Part shown: positions 20,239 through 28,355 of the stretch, one piece after another
How positions within the stretch are numbered: position 1 is the stretch's first letter
Layout: every line of letters starts with the position of its first letter
Source of the DNA: Lacrimispora xylanolytica
GTDB taxonomy: Bacteria; Bacillota; Clostridia; Lachnospirales; Lachnospiraceae
Length of the DNA: 64,000 nucleotides
Reading direction: 5' to 3'
NCBI RefSeq assembly: GCF_026723765.1
Contig: NZ_CP113524.1
Span: forward strand, 4,015,001-4,079,000
Notes under the pieces: model-generated
What the model saw: the letters and a program-made list of their open reading frames with translations, nothing else
Database searches by the model: none
Told to the model about the DNA's origin: nothing
Program-made: the position numbers and the translations under genes

Positions 20239-22497
20239 TTATCCTTGTGGAATTGCCATTACAGGTCGGACTCCTATGTTTGTTTCAGAAACCTCCACAG
20301 GCCGAATATTACCACCTACCAAACTAACCGTATAAATGGCATCCCCGTACTGAATATCTAAATTTCCACTATCCTGCGGTGTACGAAGATAATATCCTTT
20401 AGAGTAAGCTGAAACTTGAGATTCTGGATTGTTATTTACACTCCCGTTAAACTTCCATAAGTAATCCTTATACTTAATTGCCTCATCCACAGACAGGATA
20501 AACACCCGGTCCTCTAACTGCTGAAATAACCTTGCCTTTCCCTGTAAGCTGTTCTCTGAAAACTGCTCATATGCTCCCGTACTCGTTGATCCCATATAAG
20601 AGTTTGTTATACCTATGTAAGTATCATGAACAAAATCAGCTTTGGCATTTTCAAGGAGCCACCCCCTGACTTTGGAATATTTATAATTATTGTTATCCCC
20701 AAAGTTCAATTTTTTAGAAGACCCTTGGACATCAGACCTTATTACACTGTCACAGATAAATAAAGCAAGCTTTTGGCTTTTTCCCAAGGCATCCTCATAA
20801 TCATCGTCAATGCAGCGGAACAAGTATAGTTTGTCTCCGATAGCTCTTACCTGTACATCTCCAATACTGTAATGTACTGCTTCCGGAGCTTCATCTGACG
20901 GCTCTTGACAAATATCACAGGTACCATCATGGTCCTCATCTATATGACCGGTAGCCGGTAATATAACTGTTTCCTCCTTTCCACACTTTTTGCATCCAAC
21001 GGTTTGATGACCGTTCTCTATACATGTAGCAGCTACTTTATCAATCATTTCATACTCATGGCTGCAAATGTTTTCATCATATGCTTTTTCAAATCCAACC
21101 CGCAAAACAGTGTATGTAGTCCCTGAAATAGTTAATTGCTCCACTGGAAGCTCCGAAATATTCTTTATCATTGGTAACCTTTGACTGATAATTCCAGCGC
21201 TTGGATAATACCCCTTAGCAATCAGATAAATTTCTTTCCGTTCTGTCCCTTCAGCCATGGAGACCAGGTTGAGGAGCCGCTCATTTCCTTCGGTCTGACT
21301 CGTTGAAATGAGCTGTATTTCCGTTGGATACTCACCAGTTATAAGATAATCTGCCATCCTTGCGGTTTCTAGCCAGTCTAGTAACCGTTCCTTTGATTCA
21401 TCATCTGGATCGGCTTCCTCTGGGATCTGTTCTCCTTTTCTAAATTCAATATAGTACTTTTGTATCCCATTGCCGTTTACCTCAACACTCCAGGGACTTG
21501 ATACTAGGGAATGGTAATAATATCTGTCCGTCCCTATAAATGTTTCAGGAAAATCTATGACAAGCTCTTTCCCTTCCTCAGTCTCTCCTTTCTGTCCTTT
21601 TAAAATTTCTTTGTCTGGTCTTCCCCCTTCAATAAAATATAAATTCCAGCTAATCTTTTTTGCTTCCGACGGAGAAGAAAGAGCTTCTTTTTGGTAATAA
21701 ACAGATACATTTGTGTGGTTGCCAGTAAGAATAAGACCATCTTTTTGCCCTTTACAAATCCTGTAACCATCAATCTCTATTGGTGTTATCTGAATGGTTT
21801 CTCCCTCCTTCCCATATCCCGTTACTACCTGTAGTGTAGATTTGTCATCTATGTCCATATATTTGATGGTATAAATGCATTGACCCTCTGGATTTTTCGG
21901 AATTTCACTTTCACTCTTATCGGGTTTGGTTTCAGACGGCTGCTCAGAAGGCGTTACCGGATTTGACTTAGGTTCTTGATCAATTGAACTATTGAAATCC
22001 CTGATTTTTCTATTGCCTCCTCCACCTCCTCCTGTGATGAACTTTGATACAGCAGCAGAATTCTTTCTTTCGGTTTGTATGCCTTTTCCGGGAACCTCCA
22101 TTATTTGTGTTCCCTCAAGCCAGGCTCCGGTTTCACCTACTTGATATCCATCTGGAGTTAAATCATTTAGAAACATGGCTCCTTCGGGATATTTCTCTTC
22201 TGTTTTTACTGAAAGGTAGTAACATCGGCCATCAATCCATTGCCAACCGGTCAGCATTTTCCCTGATAAACCATTTAATCCGAAAGCTAAAAAATACCAT
22301 CTACCGTTAATTTGTTGCCAACCAGTTAGCGCCTCTCCATTTTTATTGAAATAAAACCAATTTTCATCTATGCACTTCCAACTCCCTTCTGTTAAAGGCT
22401 CACTGGCCTTTACGTTCATTTGCAAAAGCAAGCAGGTCAGGCACATGGTCAGAATAATTAATCTGCCCTTGTTCTTCTTGTCAGTAAAGCTCCTCAT
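20239..22497 (-). CDS. 752-aa wall-binding protein with Cys-rich and DUF6273-like regions
   Basis: The signal peptide (to about residue 31) is followed at once by choline-binding-like repeats (WFYFNKNGEALTGWQQ, GRWYFLAFG) and the TPDGYQVGETGAWL module near 113, so the wall-binding part is N-terminal here. A beta segment (YTIKYMDIDDKSTLQVV) near 210-270 resembles MucBP-like modules. Residues about 490-545 form a Cys-rich region (CIENGHQTVGCKKCGKEE, then GTCDICQEP) of zinc-ribbon-like spacing. The last 200 residues resemble the DUF6273 type, ending VRPVMAIPQG. It overlaps the 322-aa gene by 17 nt, so translation is coupled. Confidence 0.72.
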   Translation of the reverse strand: MRSFTDKKNKGRLIILTMCLTCLLLQMNVKASEPLTEGSWKCIDENWFYFNKNGEALTGWQQINGRWYFLAFGLNGLSGKMLTGWQWIDGRCYYLSVKTEEKYPEGAMFLNDLTPDGYQVGETGAWLEGTQIMEVPGKGIQTERKNSAAVSKFITGGGGGGNRKIRDFNSSIDQEPKSNPVTPSEQPSETKPDKSESEIPKNPEGQCIYTIKYMDIDDKSTLQVVTGYGKEGETIQITPIEIDGYRICKGQKDGLILTGNHTNVSVYYQKEALSSPSEAKKISWNLYFIEGGRPDKEILKGQKGETEEGKELVIDFPETFIGTDRYYYHSLVSSPWSVEVNGNGIQKYYIEFRKGEQIPEEADPDDESKERLLDWLETARMADYLITGEYPTEIQLISTSQTEGNERLLNLVSMAEGTERKEIYLIAKGYYPSAGIISQRLPMIKNISELPVEQLTISGTTYTVLRVGFEKAYDENICSHEYEMIDKVAATCIENGHQTVGCKKCGKEETVILPATGHIDEDHDGTCDICQEPSDEAPEAVHYSIGDVQVRAIGDKLYLFRCIDDDYEDALGKSQKLALFICDSVIRSDVQGSSKKLNFGDNNNYKYSKVRGWLLENAKADFVHDTYIGITNSYMGSTSTGAYEQFSENSLQGKARLFQQLEDRVFILSVDEAIKYKDYLWKFNGSVNNNPESQVSAYSKGYYLRTPQDSGNLDIQYGDAIYTVSLVGGNIRPVEVSETNIGVRPVMAIPQG

Positions 22498-23449
22498 GAT
22501 CTATCTCCTTTCTTTTTTTGATATGTTTTAATCTTCGTTTCAAGGATATCGCCAATACAATCAAACCAATTATTAATAAAATGGAAAATGTTACAACAAC
22601 ACTTCTACGAAAAATAACCCAACTTCCTTTCTTGTCATTTCCAGTGAAATCTCCTGAGTTTACAAGGTGCTCTCCTGCCTGATCCCAACCATCTGTCACA
22701 GAATTAAACCCTCGATAAACAGCTACACATTGATTTCCTTGAAAAGAAGGTAATATTGCTTCTCCACCATAAGTCACATGATAATCAGATACTTTTTTTT
22801 CTCCTGTCACCAAAGCATTTCTACAAATAACACCTCCATCACCTATGTAAGGATCTCCTTCCCATGCGGCATCCGTAATCCTGTATTTTTCAGGATCAAC
22901 CTGTATTTCATTAAGTAGTTCCGTGTAGCAATCCTTTATTTGAGGTTTTTGATTGTCAAATGGAATTTTTTTACCACCCAGCTGATAGTAATCCGCGTCA
23001 TAGGAGTGAAATACTGCAGTAAAAGAAAATCCAGGAACCCACTGCTCATTACCAGGTTCCATTTGGTAAATGGGGATATCTCGCTTCACAGTTTGTCCAG
23101 TAACTTTATCTTTAATAGTTATAGGAGTCTGCTCAGGAATTTGCGCCGCCCACTCCACCTCTTTATAATCTACCGTTTGTACCGCCCACTCCTTCCTTTC
23201 TGGTAAATAAAGAGGTTCTATATGCCACTCCTTTAACCAAAATTCTTTTCCATCTTGGTCTGTATAACTCTCATCTGGTATATAGTTGTCATTTTCATCA
23301 ATGGCGATTTGAGATCTGATGATTACCTCTGATTTTTGAGTATCCACCTTTATTTCAGGATACTCTGCTGCCCATATGTGTTTTTCATACGACTCCCCTT
23401 GAAAAACACATACAATCACAGCAAGTAAAAATAAAAGCTTTTTTAGCAA
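22481..23449 (-). CDS. 322-aa membrane-anchored extracellular protein, first gene of the surface operon
   Basis: An N-terminal signal peptide (LLFLLAVIVCVFQG) precedes about 250 extracellular residues. A single C-terminal transmembrane helix (about 282-305, VVVTFSILLIIGLIVLAI) and a basic tail (KRRLKHIKKRKE) follow, giving type I topology. The start is TTG with a GGGAGG site 12 nt upstream; an in-frame ATT is closer to the usual spacing, so the exact start is uncertain. No family was recognised. The gene heads the run that continues through the 752-, 54-, 2077- and 1388-aa proteins and ssb, and may be an anchor or assembly partner of the wall-bound proteins. Confidence 0.62.
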   Translation of the reverse strand: MLKKLLFLLAVIVCVFQGESYEKHIWAAEYPEIKVDTQKSEVIIRSQIAIDENDNYIPDESYTDQDGKEFWLKEWHIEPLYLPERKEWAVQTVDYKEVEWAAQIPEQTPITIKDKVTGQTVKRDIPIYQMEPGNEQWVPGFSFTAVFHSYDADYYQLGGKKIPFDNQKPQIKDCYTELLNEIQVDPEKYRITDAAWEGDPYIGDGGVICRNALVTGEKKVSDYHVTYGGEAILPSFQGNQCVAVYRGFNSVTDGWDQAGEHLVNSGDFTGNDKKGSWVIFRRSVVVTFSILLIIGLIVLAISLKRRLKHIKKRKEIDHEELY

Positions 23450-23464
23450 AACAATAAAACACCT

Positions 23465-24533
23465 CCCGCTTTATTTAAATGTGTTGAGAATTTTTTTGAG
23501 TGATTCAGAAATAAATAAGAATAGCAAAAGATATAACAGAGATAAAATGATAGAAATAAAATACCAATATATTGAACTAATAACATCTGTTATAAAACAA
23601 CTAATGAAAGACAAAAAAAAATTACTTATGGAATGGAATTTGATAATAAAAATGAAAGAGATATAAAATGATATAAAAAAGAAATATAGAATAATTAATA
23701 CAACATTTAGCCACAGCCCACAGCCCACAGCCCACAGCCCACAGCCCACAGCCCACAGCCCACAAATTATTATTATGTAATGTAAAAAATCCACAAGCCT
23801 ATAACAATAAATTGTCTATGAAATTTTGACTCATTCAAAAAACAACATCTGTCAGCATCTATAAACAGATAAGAATATTACTAAAAATATAAAGTTAACA
23901 ACAACAGCAACAACTTTAGACACAAAAATCGTCAGATGCTCATGTACGTTCATAACTATAGTATACTATAATTATAAATCTCTTAGAATTACAATCTAGA
24001 ATTACAACTAAAAAACAAAACAGAATAAGGAATATAATTCGAAAGAAACAGATAAACAGCGAAATAACACTTTTACAGAATAATCATATGATGGTAGAAA
24101 TTAAAACTTGTGATAAGTATAATCCATTTTACAAAAATAATCAATTATCTTTTTTCATTTATATAACAAAAATATTTACACTCCGATAGAGAAAATATTA
24201 TATCAACATTAACTACCGTTAACAGATAGAATCAAAATAAGTTTGCAGCACTCAACCTTCCTCCATCAATTACCAAGCTTTACATCCATATTCTCCTCCC
24301 AGCCCTATCTCTACTCATTTCATTCACTCCTCTCCCAAAATCCCCCAAAAAACTGAACTTGTCCCCCCTACAACTATCTATTCACCCAACCACTCATCTC
24401 CCCTAAAACCCTCTACCAGATTCTCTCCCAAACCCATACGCAAGAAATCAGCCCCCTATCACCCCCATAACATTAAGATTCTTCTAACAAATCACTTTAA
24501 AATCTTATTATTTTGTTACAATTTACAAATTAA
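23465..24533. other. Non-coding stretch between surface island and prfA region
   Basis: It is AT-rich with one 7-bp tandem repeat (23711-23764) and, at about 24255-24475, a tract nearly devoid of G on the plus strand. I see no credible gene; the 107-aa minus-strand frame across the 7-mer repeat is low complexity. Confidence 0.6.
23711..23764. repeat. 7-bp tandem repeat (CCCACAG)n, about 7.7 copies
   Basis: Perfect head-to-tail copies of CCCACAG are visible, flanked by AT-rich sequence. Confidence 0.95.
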
Positions 24534-24562
24534 TTGTATTATTAACTTTGTCTGCATATAAT
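24534..24562 (+). promoter_or_regulatory. Promoter of the small toxin transcript
   Basis: TTGTAT (24534-24539), 17-bp spacer, TATAAT (24557-24562). The predicted start is near 24569, giving a leader of about 70 nt before the peptide. Confidence 0.7.
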
Positions 24563-24641
24563 TATATCAGCAGATAATATCTGCAGGCAATCGTGTATAG
24601 GGTGGTTGGCCTCTATTCTACATAGAATGGAGGGGTTGCTT

Positions 24642-24728
24642 ATGAAGAATTTTGACTTTAAAGACATGATGTCTTTTGGCATGTTCATCTTAGCACTACT
24701 GACATTCATTTTTATGACATGTCAATAA
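24642..24728 (+). CDS. 28-aa holin-like type I toxin peptide
   Basis: The peptide starts MKNFDFKDMMSFGMFILALL and continues TFIFMTCQ. It has a short charged N terminus followed by one membrane span, the pattern of the putative holin-like toxins of Firmicutes (TxpA/BsrG/Fst-like). A GGAGGGG ribosome site lies 6 nt before the ATG. The promoter, the convergent antisense promoter and the end-to-end inverted repeat all fit a type I toxin-antitoxin module. Such peptides insert into the cell membrane. Function is inferred from size, sequence style and layout. Confidence 0.72.
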   Translation: MKNFDFKDMMSFGMFILALLTFIFMTCQ

Positions 24729-24730
24729 GT

Positions 24731-24770
24731 AAAAAACCTCCCCTGTACTTTGGCCGGTAGGGAAGGTTTT
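24731..24770. terminator. Hairpin terminator shared by toxin mRNA and antisense RNA
   Basis: AAAACCT-CCCCT pairs with AGGG-AAGGTTTT. On the minus strand it is followed by TTTTTT; on the plus strand the tail is only moderately T-rich. Confidence 0.65.
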
Positions 24771-24815
24771 CTAAAATTTCGATCGGTCAACCACCCTGTG
24801 GCGATTGCCTATGTT
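24731..24815 (-). ncRNA. Candidate antisense antitoxin RNA
   Basis: A minus-strand promoter (24822-24849) predicts a start near 24815. The hairpin at 24731-24770 followed by six T predicts termination just past the toxin stop codon. The resulting RNA, about 85 nt, would be complementary to the 3' untranslated region of the toxin mRNA, as RatA is to txpA. Confidence 0.62.
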
Positions 24816-24821
24816 AAGTAT

Positions 24822-24849
24822 ATTATAACAAATAATTGATTTATTACAA
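24822..24849 (-). promoter_or_regulatory. Promoter of the antisense RNA
   Basis: Minus strand TTGTAA (24844-24849), 16-bp spacer, TATAAT (24822-24827). Confidence 0.65.
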
Positions 24850-24984
24850 GTAAATGAAATAGTTTTTCAAACACTTCTTAATTTCCAGTGTCACTGACAA
24901 GATTATAGAAGGATGCCTGCCATAAACGTCATTTTCTCTGATTTTTATTATTTCAGGAATTACAAGCTATTTCTGATTGTTTTA

Positions 24985-26058
24985 TCAATTTTGGTTCAGT
25001 CTTGCAAGCTTTTCTGCCTGGTCTGCTGCAATCAGGGAATCCAGTAATTCGTAAATATCCCCGTTCATAATATTGTCAATCTTATAAAGTGTCAGCTTGA
25101 TCCTGTGATCCGTTACACGGCCCTGAGGGAAATTGTAGGTACGAATCTTCTCAGAACGATCTCCCGTTCCGATCTGGCTTCTTCTTTCCTCTGCCTCAGA
25201 GTTTTGGCGTTTTTCCAGCTCCAGATCATAAAGCTTGGAACGCAGCAGGCGAAATGCCTTTTCTTTGTTCTGAAGCTGTGATTTTTCCGTCTGGCTGTAG
25301 ATAACGATTCCAGTAGGATTATGAGTCAGTCGTACTGCGGAGTCAGTCGTATTGACACACTGCCCACCGTTTCCGGAAGCACGCATTACATCGATTCTCA
25401 CGTCCTTATCCTCAATCACAACATCGAATTCCTCGGCCTCAGGCATAACTGCAACCGTGGCTGTAGAAGTATGAATTCTTCCGCCGCTCTCTGTCTCAGG
25501 AACTCTCTGAACACGATGCACACCGCTTTCATATTTCATCTTGGAATATGCGCCTTTTCCTGTGATCATTGCAACTACTTCCTTGAAACCACCAATTCCA
25601 TTTTCATTGACACTGATCAGCTCCACCTTCCAGCGCTGACTTTCCGCATAGTTAACATACATACGGTATAACTGAGAAGCGAATAAAGCAGCCTCATCGC
25701 CGCCTGCACCTGCACGGATTTCCAAAAGGATATTTTTATCATCATTTGGATCCTTGGGTAATAGTAAAATCTTAAGCTCCTGCTCTAATTCTTCTATACG
25801 CTTCTTGGCATCGGATAATTCCTCTTTTGCCATTTCACGCATATCTTCGTCGCTTTCTTCCTCGAGAAGCAAAAGGCTGTCTTCCACGGCCTGTTTTGCC
25901 TTCTTATACTGGGTATAGGTCTCAACAAGATCTGCTAAATCTGCCTGCTCCTTCATCAGCTTACGAAAACGATTCTGATCTTCAGCAACGGAAGGATTGT
26001 TAAGCTCCTGCATTAATTCTTCATAATGAACCAAAATATCATCTAACCTGTCAAACAT
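24985..26058 (-). CDS. prfA: Peptide chain release factor 1
   Basis: RF1 recognises UAA and UAG and releases the finished peptide. The codon-recognition PxT-type motif ([19 protein letters not shown]) lies near residues 180-200 and the catalytic GGQ (SGNGGQCVN) near 230. I chose the ATG at 26058, with AGGAGG 6 nt upstream, because it gives the usual 357-aa length beginning MFDRLDDIL; a longer frame to 26118 lacks a good ribosome site. It follows prmC, whose product methylates this GGQ glutamine. Confidence 0.96.
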   Translation of the reverse strand: MFDRLDDILVHYEELMQELNNPSVAEDQNRFRKLMKEQADLADLVETYTQYKKAKQAVEDSLLLLEEESDEDMREMAKEELSDAKKRIEELEQELKILLLPKDPNDDKNILLEIRAGAGGDEAALFASQLYRMYVNYAESQRWKVELISVNENGIGGFKEVVAMITGKGAYSKMKYESGVHRVQRVPETESGGRIHTSTATVAVMPEAEEFDVVIEDKDVRIDVMRASGNGGQCVNTTDSAVRLTHNPTGIVIYSQTEKSQLQNKEKAFRLLRSKLYDLELEKRQNSEAEERRSQIGTGDRSEKIRTYNFPQGRVTDHRIKLTLYKIDNIMNGDIYELLDSLIAADQAEKLARLNQN

Positions 26059-26099
26059 AGGTAACCTCCTGAATCTTACAAAACGGGCCTCGCCCAAAC

Positions 26100-26966
26100 T
26101 TATTTCATAACGGCACAAACCACACGGTCTAATCCTGCCGCATCTTTTACTACCCGTATTTCAGCAAAGCCTGCATCTTCAAGCAATGCACTGACTGACT
26201 CTGCCTGATCATATCCGATCTCAAAATATATCGATCCCCCGGGATTTAAGAATCTGCGTCCCTCTGAAACAAGCTGTCTGTAAAAAAACAGTCCGTCTTC
26301 CCTGCCATCAAGGGCAAGCATAGGTTCAAAATTCCGTACCTCCGGCTGAAGCTCCTTTATAATCTCTGTTGGAATATAAGGAGGGTTAGAAACGATGATA
26401 TCAAACCTGCTCTTAGGTTCAATCGCCTGAAACAGATCGCTTTCTATCAGGGTAATTCTGCCTGGTCCTAAAAGGACGTCAGCATTTCTTTTTGCTACTT
26501 TTAAAGCTTCTTTGGATAAATCGACAGCAGCCACATCATCAAATCCACCGATTTTTGAAAGACTGATTGCAATGCAGCCACTTCCGGTACACATATCAAG
26601 AATTACAGGCTTTCTGCCCTTATAATCCTTTAAAATCAGTTCTACCAGGGTCTCTGTATCCTGTCTTGGAATCAAAACGTGTTCGTTCACATAAAATTCC
26701 AATCCCATAAATTCCCGGCTTCCCGTAATATGCTGTAAGGGAATCCTTTGAGATCTTTTTTCAATCATGAGACGGTATTGTTTCACCTGATCTAAGACCT
26801 GGTCATCCTCAGATATTACTCTTCCTCTATCCAGTAGAAAATGGGTCATATCCGTATGAAACACCTCAAAAAGCAGATACCTGGCATCTAAAGTGGCTTC
26901 CTCTATTCCTGCCTCTGTCAGCACCTTTACACCCTCTGTCAGTAATAAATCCAATGTCAGGCTCAT
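26100..26966 (-). CDS. prmC: Release factor glutamine N5-methyltransferase
   Basis: PrmC transfers a methyl group from S-adenosylmethionine to the GGQ glutamine of RF1 and RF2. The N-terminal helical substrate domain is followed by the Rossmann methyltransferase core ([15 protein letters not shown] near residue 120) and the defining NPPY motif ([11 protein letters not shown] near 190). At 288 aa it has normal length. Its ATG overlaps the end of the yqhQ-like gene, and prfA begins 41 nt downstream, so enzyme and substrate are made from one operon. Confidence 0.95.
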   Translation of the reverse strand: MSLTLDLLLTEGVKVLTEAGIEEATLDARYLLFEVFHTDMTHFLLDRGRVISEDDQVLDQVKQYRLMIEKRSQRIPLQHITGSREFMGLEFYVNEHVLIPRQDTETLVELILKDYKGRKPVILDMCTGSGCIAISLSKIGGFDDVAAVDLSKEALKVAKRNADVLLGPGRITLIESDLFQAIEPKSRFDIIVSNPPYIPTEIIKELQPEVRNFEPMLALDGREDGLFFYRQLVSEGRRFLNPGGSIYFEIGYDQAESVSALLEDAGFAEIRVVKDAAGLDRVVCAVMK

Positions 26967-27907
26967 GAGTATTTCTCCGGAAAATTCTTAGCTAAAAATG
27001 CACGCCAGTCAAGAACAGCTTCAACCGAAGAGATTCCAACCTCAATCATGGAATCATCAGGTTCCTTTGTGGTAAGCTCCTGCATCCACATTCCAGGACG
27101 GCTTAAAAGGTTTACCAGAGCAGAATCGCTGTGTCCTGCAAGGCGTAATAATTCATAAGAAACGCCTGCAATCACAGGGATTAATACGACTCTGCTAAGA
27201 ACTCTAAGGGGGACTGTATCCACCTGTACTACCATAAAAAATAAAATACTGATAATCATAACGATCAAAAGAAAGCTGGTACCGCACCGCTTATGTTCTT
27301 TAGAACTGTTTCTAACATTTTCTACAGTCAGCTCTAAGCCATGTTCCAGACAGTTGATACATTTATGTTCCGCTCCATGATACATAAAGGTTCTTTTAAT
27401 ATCCTCCATACGGGAGACCAACTTAATATAAGCAATAAAAATTCCAATTCGGATCACGCCCTCTAAAATAGCCATCACCGTATGAGAACTTATAAAACGC
27501 TGAAAAATACTGGCCAGAAACATAGGGAGCACCATAAAAATACAAATGGCCATCACCACGGAAAAGACCATGACCATACTCATAAGAGCCTTTTCCATCT
27601 TTTCTCCAAATATCTTTTCAAGAAATTTTTCAAATTTAGATGGTTCCATATTTTCTTCATCATCTTCAAAAAAGCTGGCAGAAAATGTCAGAGCTCTCAT
27701 TCCAAGAATCATGGAATCTGCAAAGCTGAAGACCCCCCGGATAAATGGAAGCGAGAAAAATTTCACCTTTTCCCCCATACTGACATAAGAATCTTTTTTT
27801 ACTTCAATGGCACCGTCCGGCTTACGGACTGCTGTGGCATACTCATCCCCGTTTTTCATCATAACGCCTTCAATTACGGCCTGACCGCCGATTCCTGAAT
27901 ACTTCAT
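26963..27907 (-). CDS. DUF1385 family membrane protein (YqhQ-like)
   Basis: This 314-aa protein opens with the family signature GGQAVIEGVMMK, carries a Cys/His cluster (YHGAEHKCINCLEHG) near residue 180, and has four or five hydrophobic spans (for example ALMSMVMVFSVVMAICIFMV). The family is widespread in Firmicutes, where it sits beside rpmE, prmC and prfA as here, but its biochemical role is not settled. The start has a GGTGG-type site. It overlaps prmC by 4 nt. Confidence 0.88.
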   Translation of the reverse strand: MKYSGIGGQAVIEGVMMKNGDEYATAVRKPDGAIEVKKDSYVSMGEKVKFFSLPFIRGVFSFADSMILGMRALTFSASFFEDDEENMEPSKFEKFLEKIFGEKMEKALMSMVMVFSVVMAICIFMVLPMFLASIFQRFISSHTVMAILEGVIRIGIFIAYIKLVSRMEDIKRTFMYHGAEHKCINCLEHGLELTVENVRNSSKEHKRCGTSFLLIVMIISILFFMVVQVDTVPLRVLSRVVLIPVIAGVSYELLRLAGHSDSALVNLLSRPGMWMQELTTKEPDDSMIEVGISSVEAVLDWRAFLAKNFPEKYS

Positions 27908-27957
27908 ACGCCAACCACCTCTCTATTTAAAATGGAAGCTTTTGCCTTTTTAAAATT

Positions 27958-28005
27958 TTAAAAAAGGTTGAGCTAAAGTGTTTCCACTAAACTCAACCTT
28001 TTTTT
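27958..28005. terminator. Terminator after rpmE
   Basis: AAGGTTGAG pairs with CTCAACCTT across a loop of about 19 nt, with T runs on both sides, so it could work in either direction. It lies 10 nt after the rpmE stop. Confidence 0.75.
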
Positions 28006-28014
28006 GCTCCAAAC

Positions 28015-28230
28015 TTATTCAGCATTAACGCCATATTTACGATTGAATTTATCAATACGTCCACGTGCGGAAGCAGCTTTCTGCTGTCCGGTGTAGAATG
28101 AATGGCATTTAGAACAAACTTCTACGTGGATATCTTCCTTTGTAGAACCAGTTACGAATTCATTACCACAGTTGCAAACAACTTTTGCCTGATAGTAATT
28201 TGGATGGATTGCCTCTTTCATGATTTTCAC
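28015..28230 (-). CDS. rpmE: Ribosomal protein L31
   Basis: This 71-aa protein of the large subunit has two Cys pairs (VVCNCGNEF and [10 protein letters not shown]), the zinc-binding form of L31. The ending [11 protein letters not shown] is typical. It has its own promoter upstream (28298-28326) and terminator downstream, between rho and the yqhQ-like gene. Confidence 0.96.
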   Translation of the reverse strand: MKIMKEAIHPNYYQAKVVCNCGNEFVTGSTKEDIHVEVCSKCHSFYTGQQKAASARGRIDKFNRKYGVNAE

Positions 28231-28297
28231 CTCGCATAATCTGATTTCTATTAAATCGCGGTACTTAAACCGACTTTGTCTAATAAACAGCTTGTAT

Positions 28298-28326
28298 AGT
28301 ATAACATAGAAAATTTTCTAATGCAA
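28298..28326 (-). promoter_or_regulatory. rpmE promoter
   Basis: Minus strand TTGCAT (28321-28326), 17-bp spacer, TATACT (28298-28303); about 60 nt of leader follow. Confidence 0.65.
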
Positions 28327-28355
28327 GCATTTATTTCTATAAAAACCCGTAATTC

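Larger units (their letters stand above)
24585..24810. repeat. Long-range inverted repeat bracketing the toxin gene
   Basis: The left arm at 24585-24611 (AGGCAATCG ... GGGTGGTTGGCC) is complementary, with a few mismatches, to the right arm at 24785-24810 (GGTCAACCACCC ... CGATTGCCT). In RNA this would pair the 5' and 3' untranslated ends of the toxin message. Confidence 0.85.

Noticed and set aside
23471-23794. 107-aa minus-strand ORF
   Set aside because: Much of it is made by the 7-bp repeat and AT-rich sequence; no ribosome site or family resemblance.
24985-26118. Longer prfA start at 26118
   Set aside because: The added 20 residues overlap prmC, are not typical of RF1, and the ATG at 26058 has AGGAGG.
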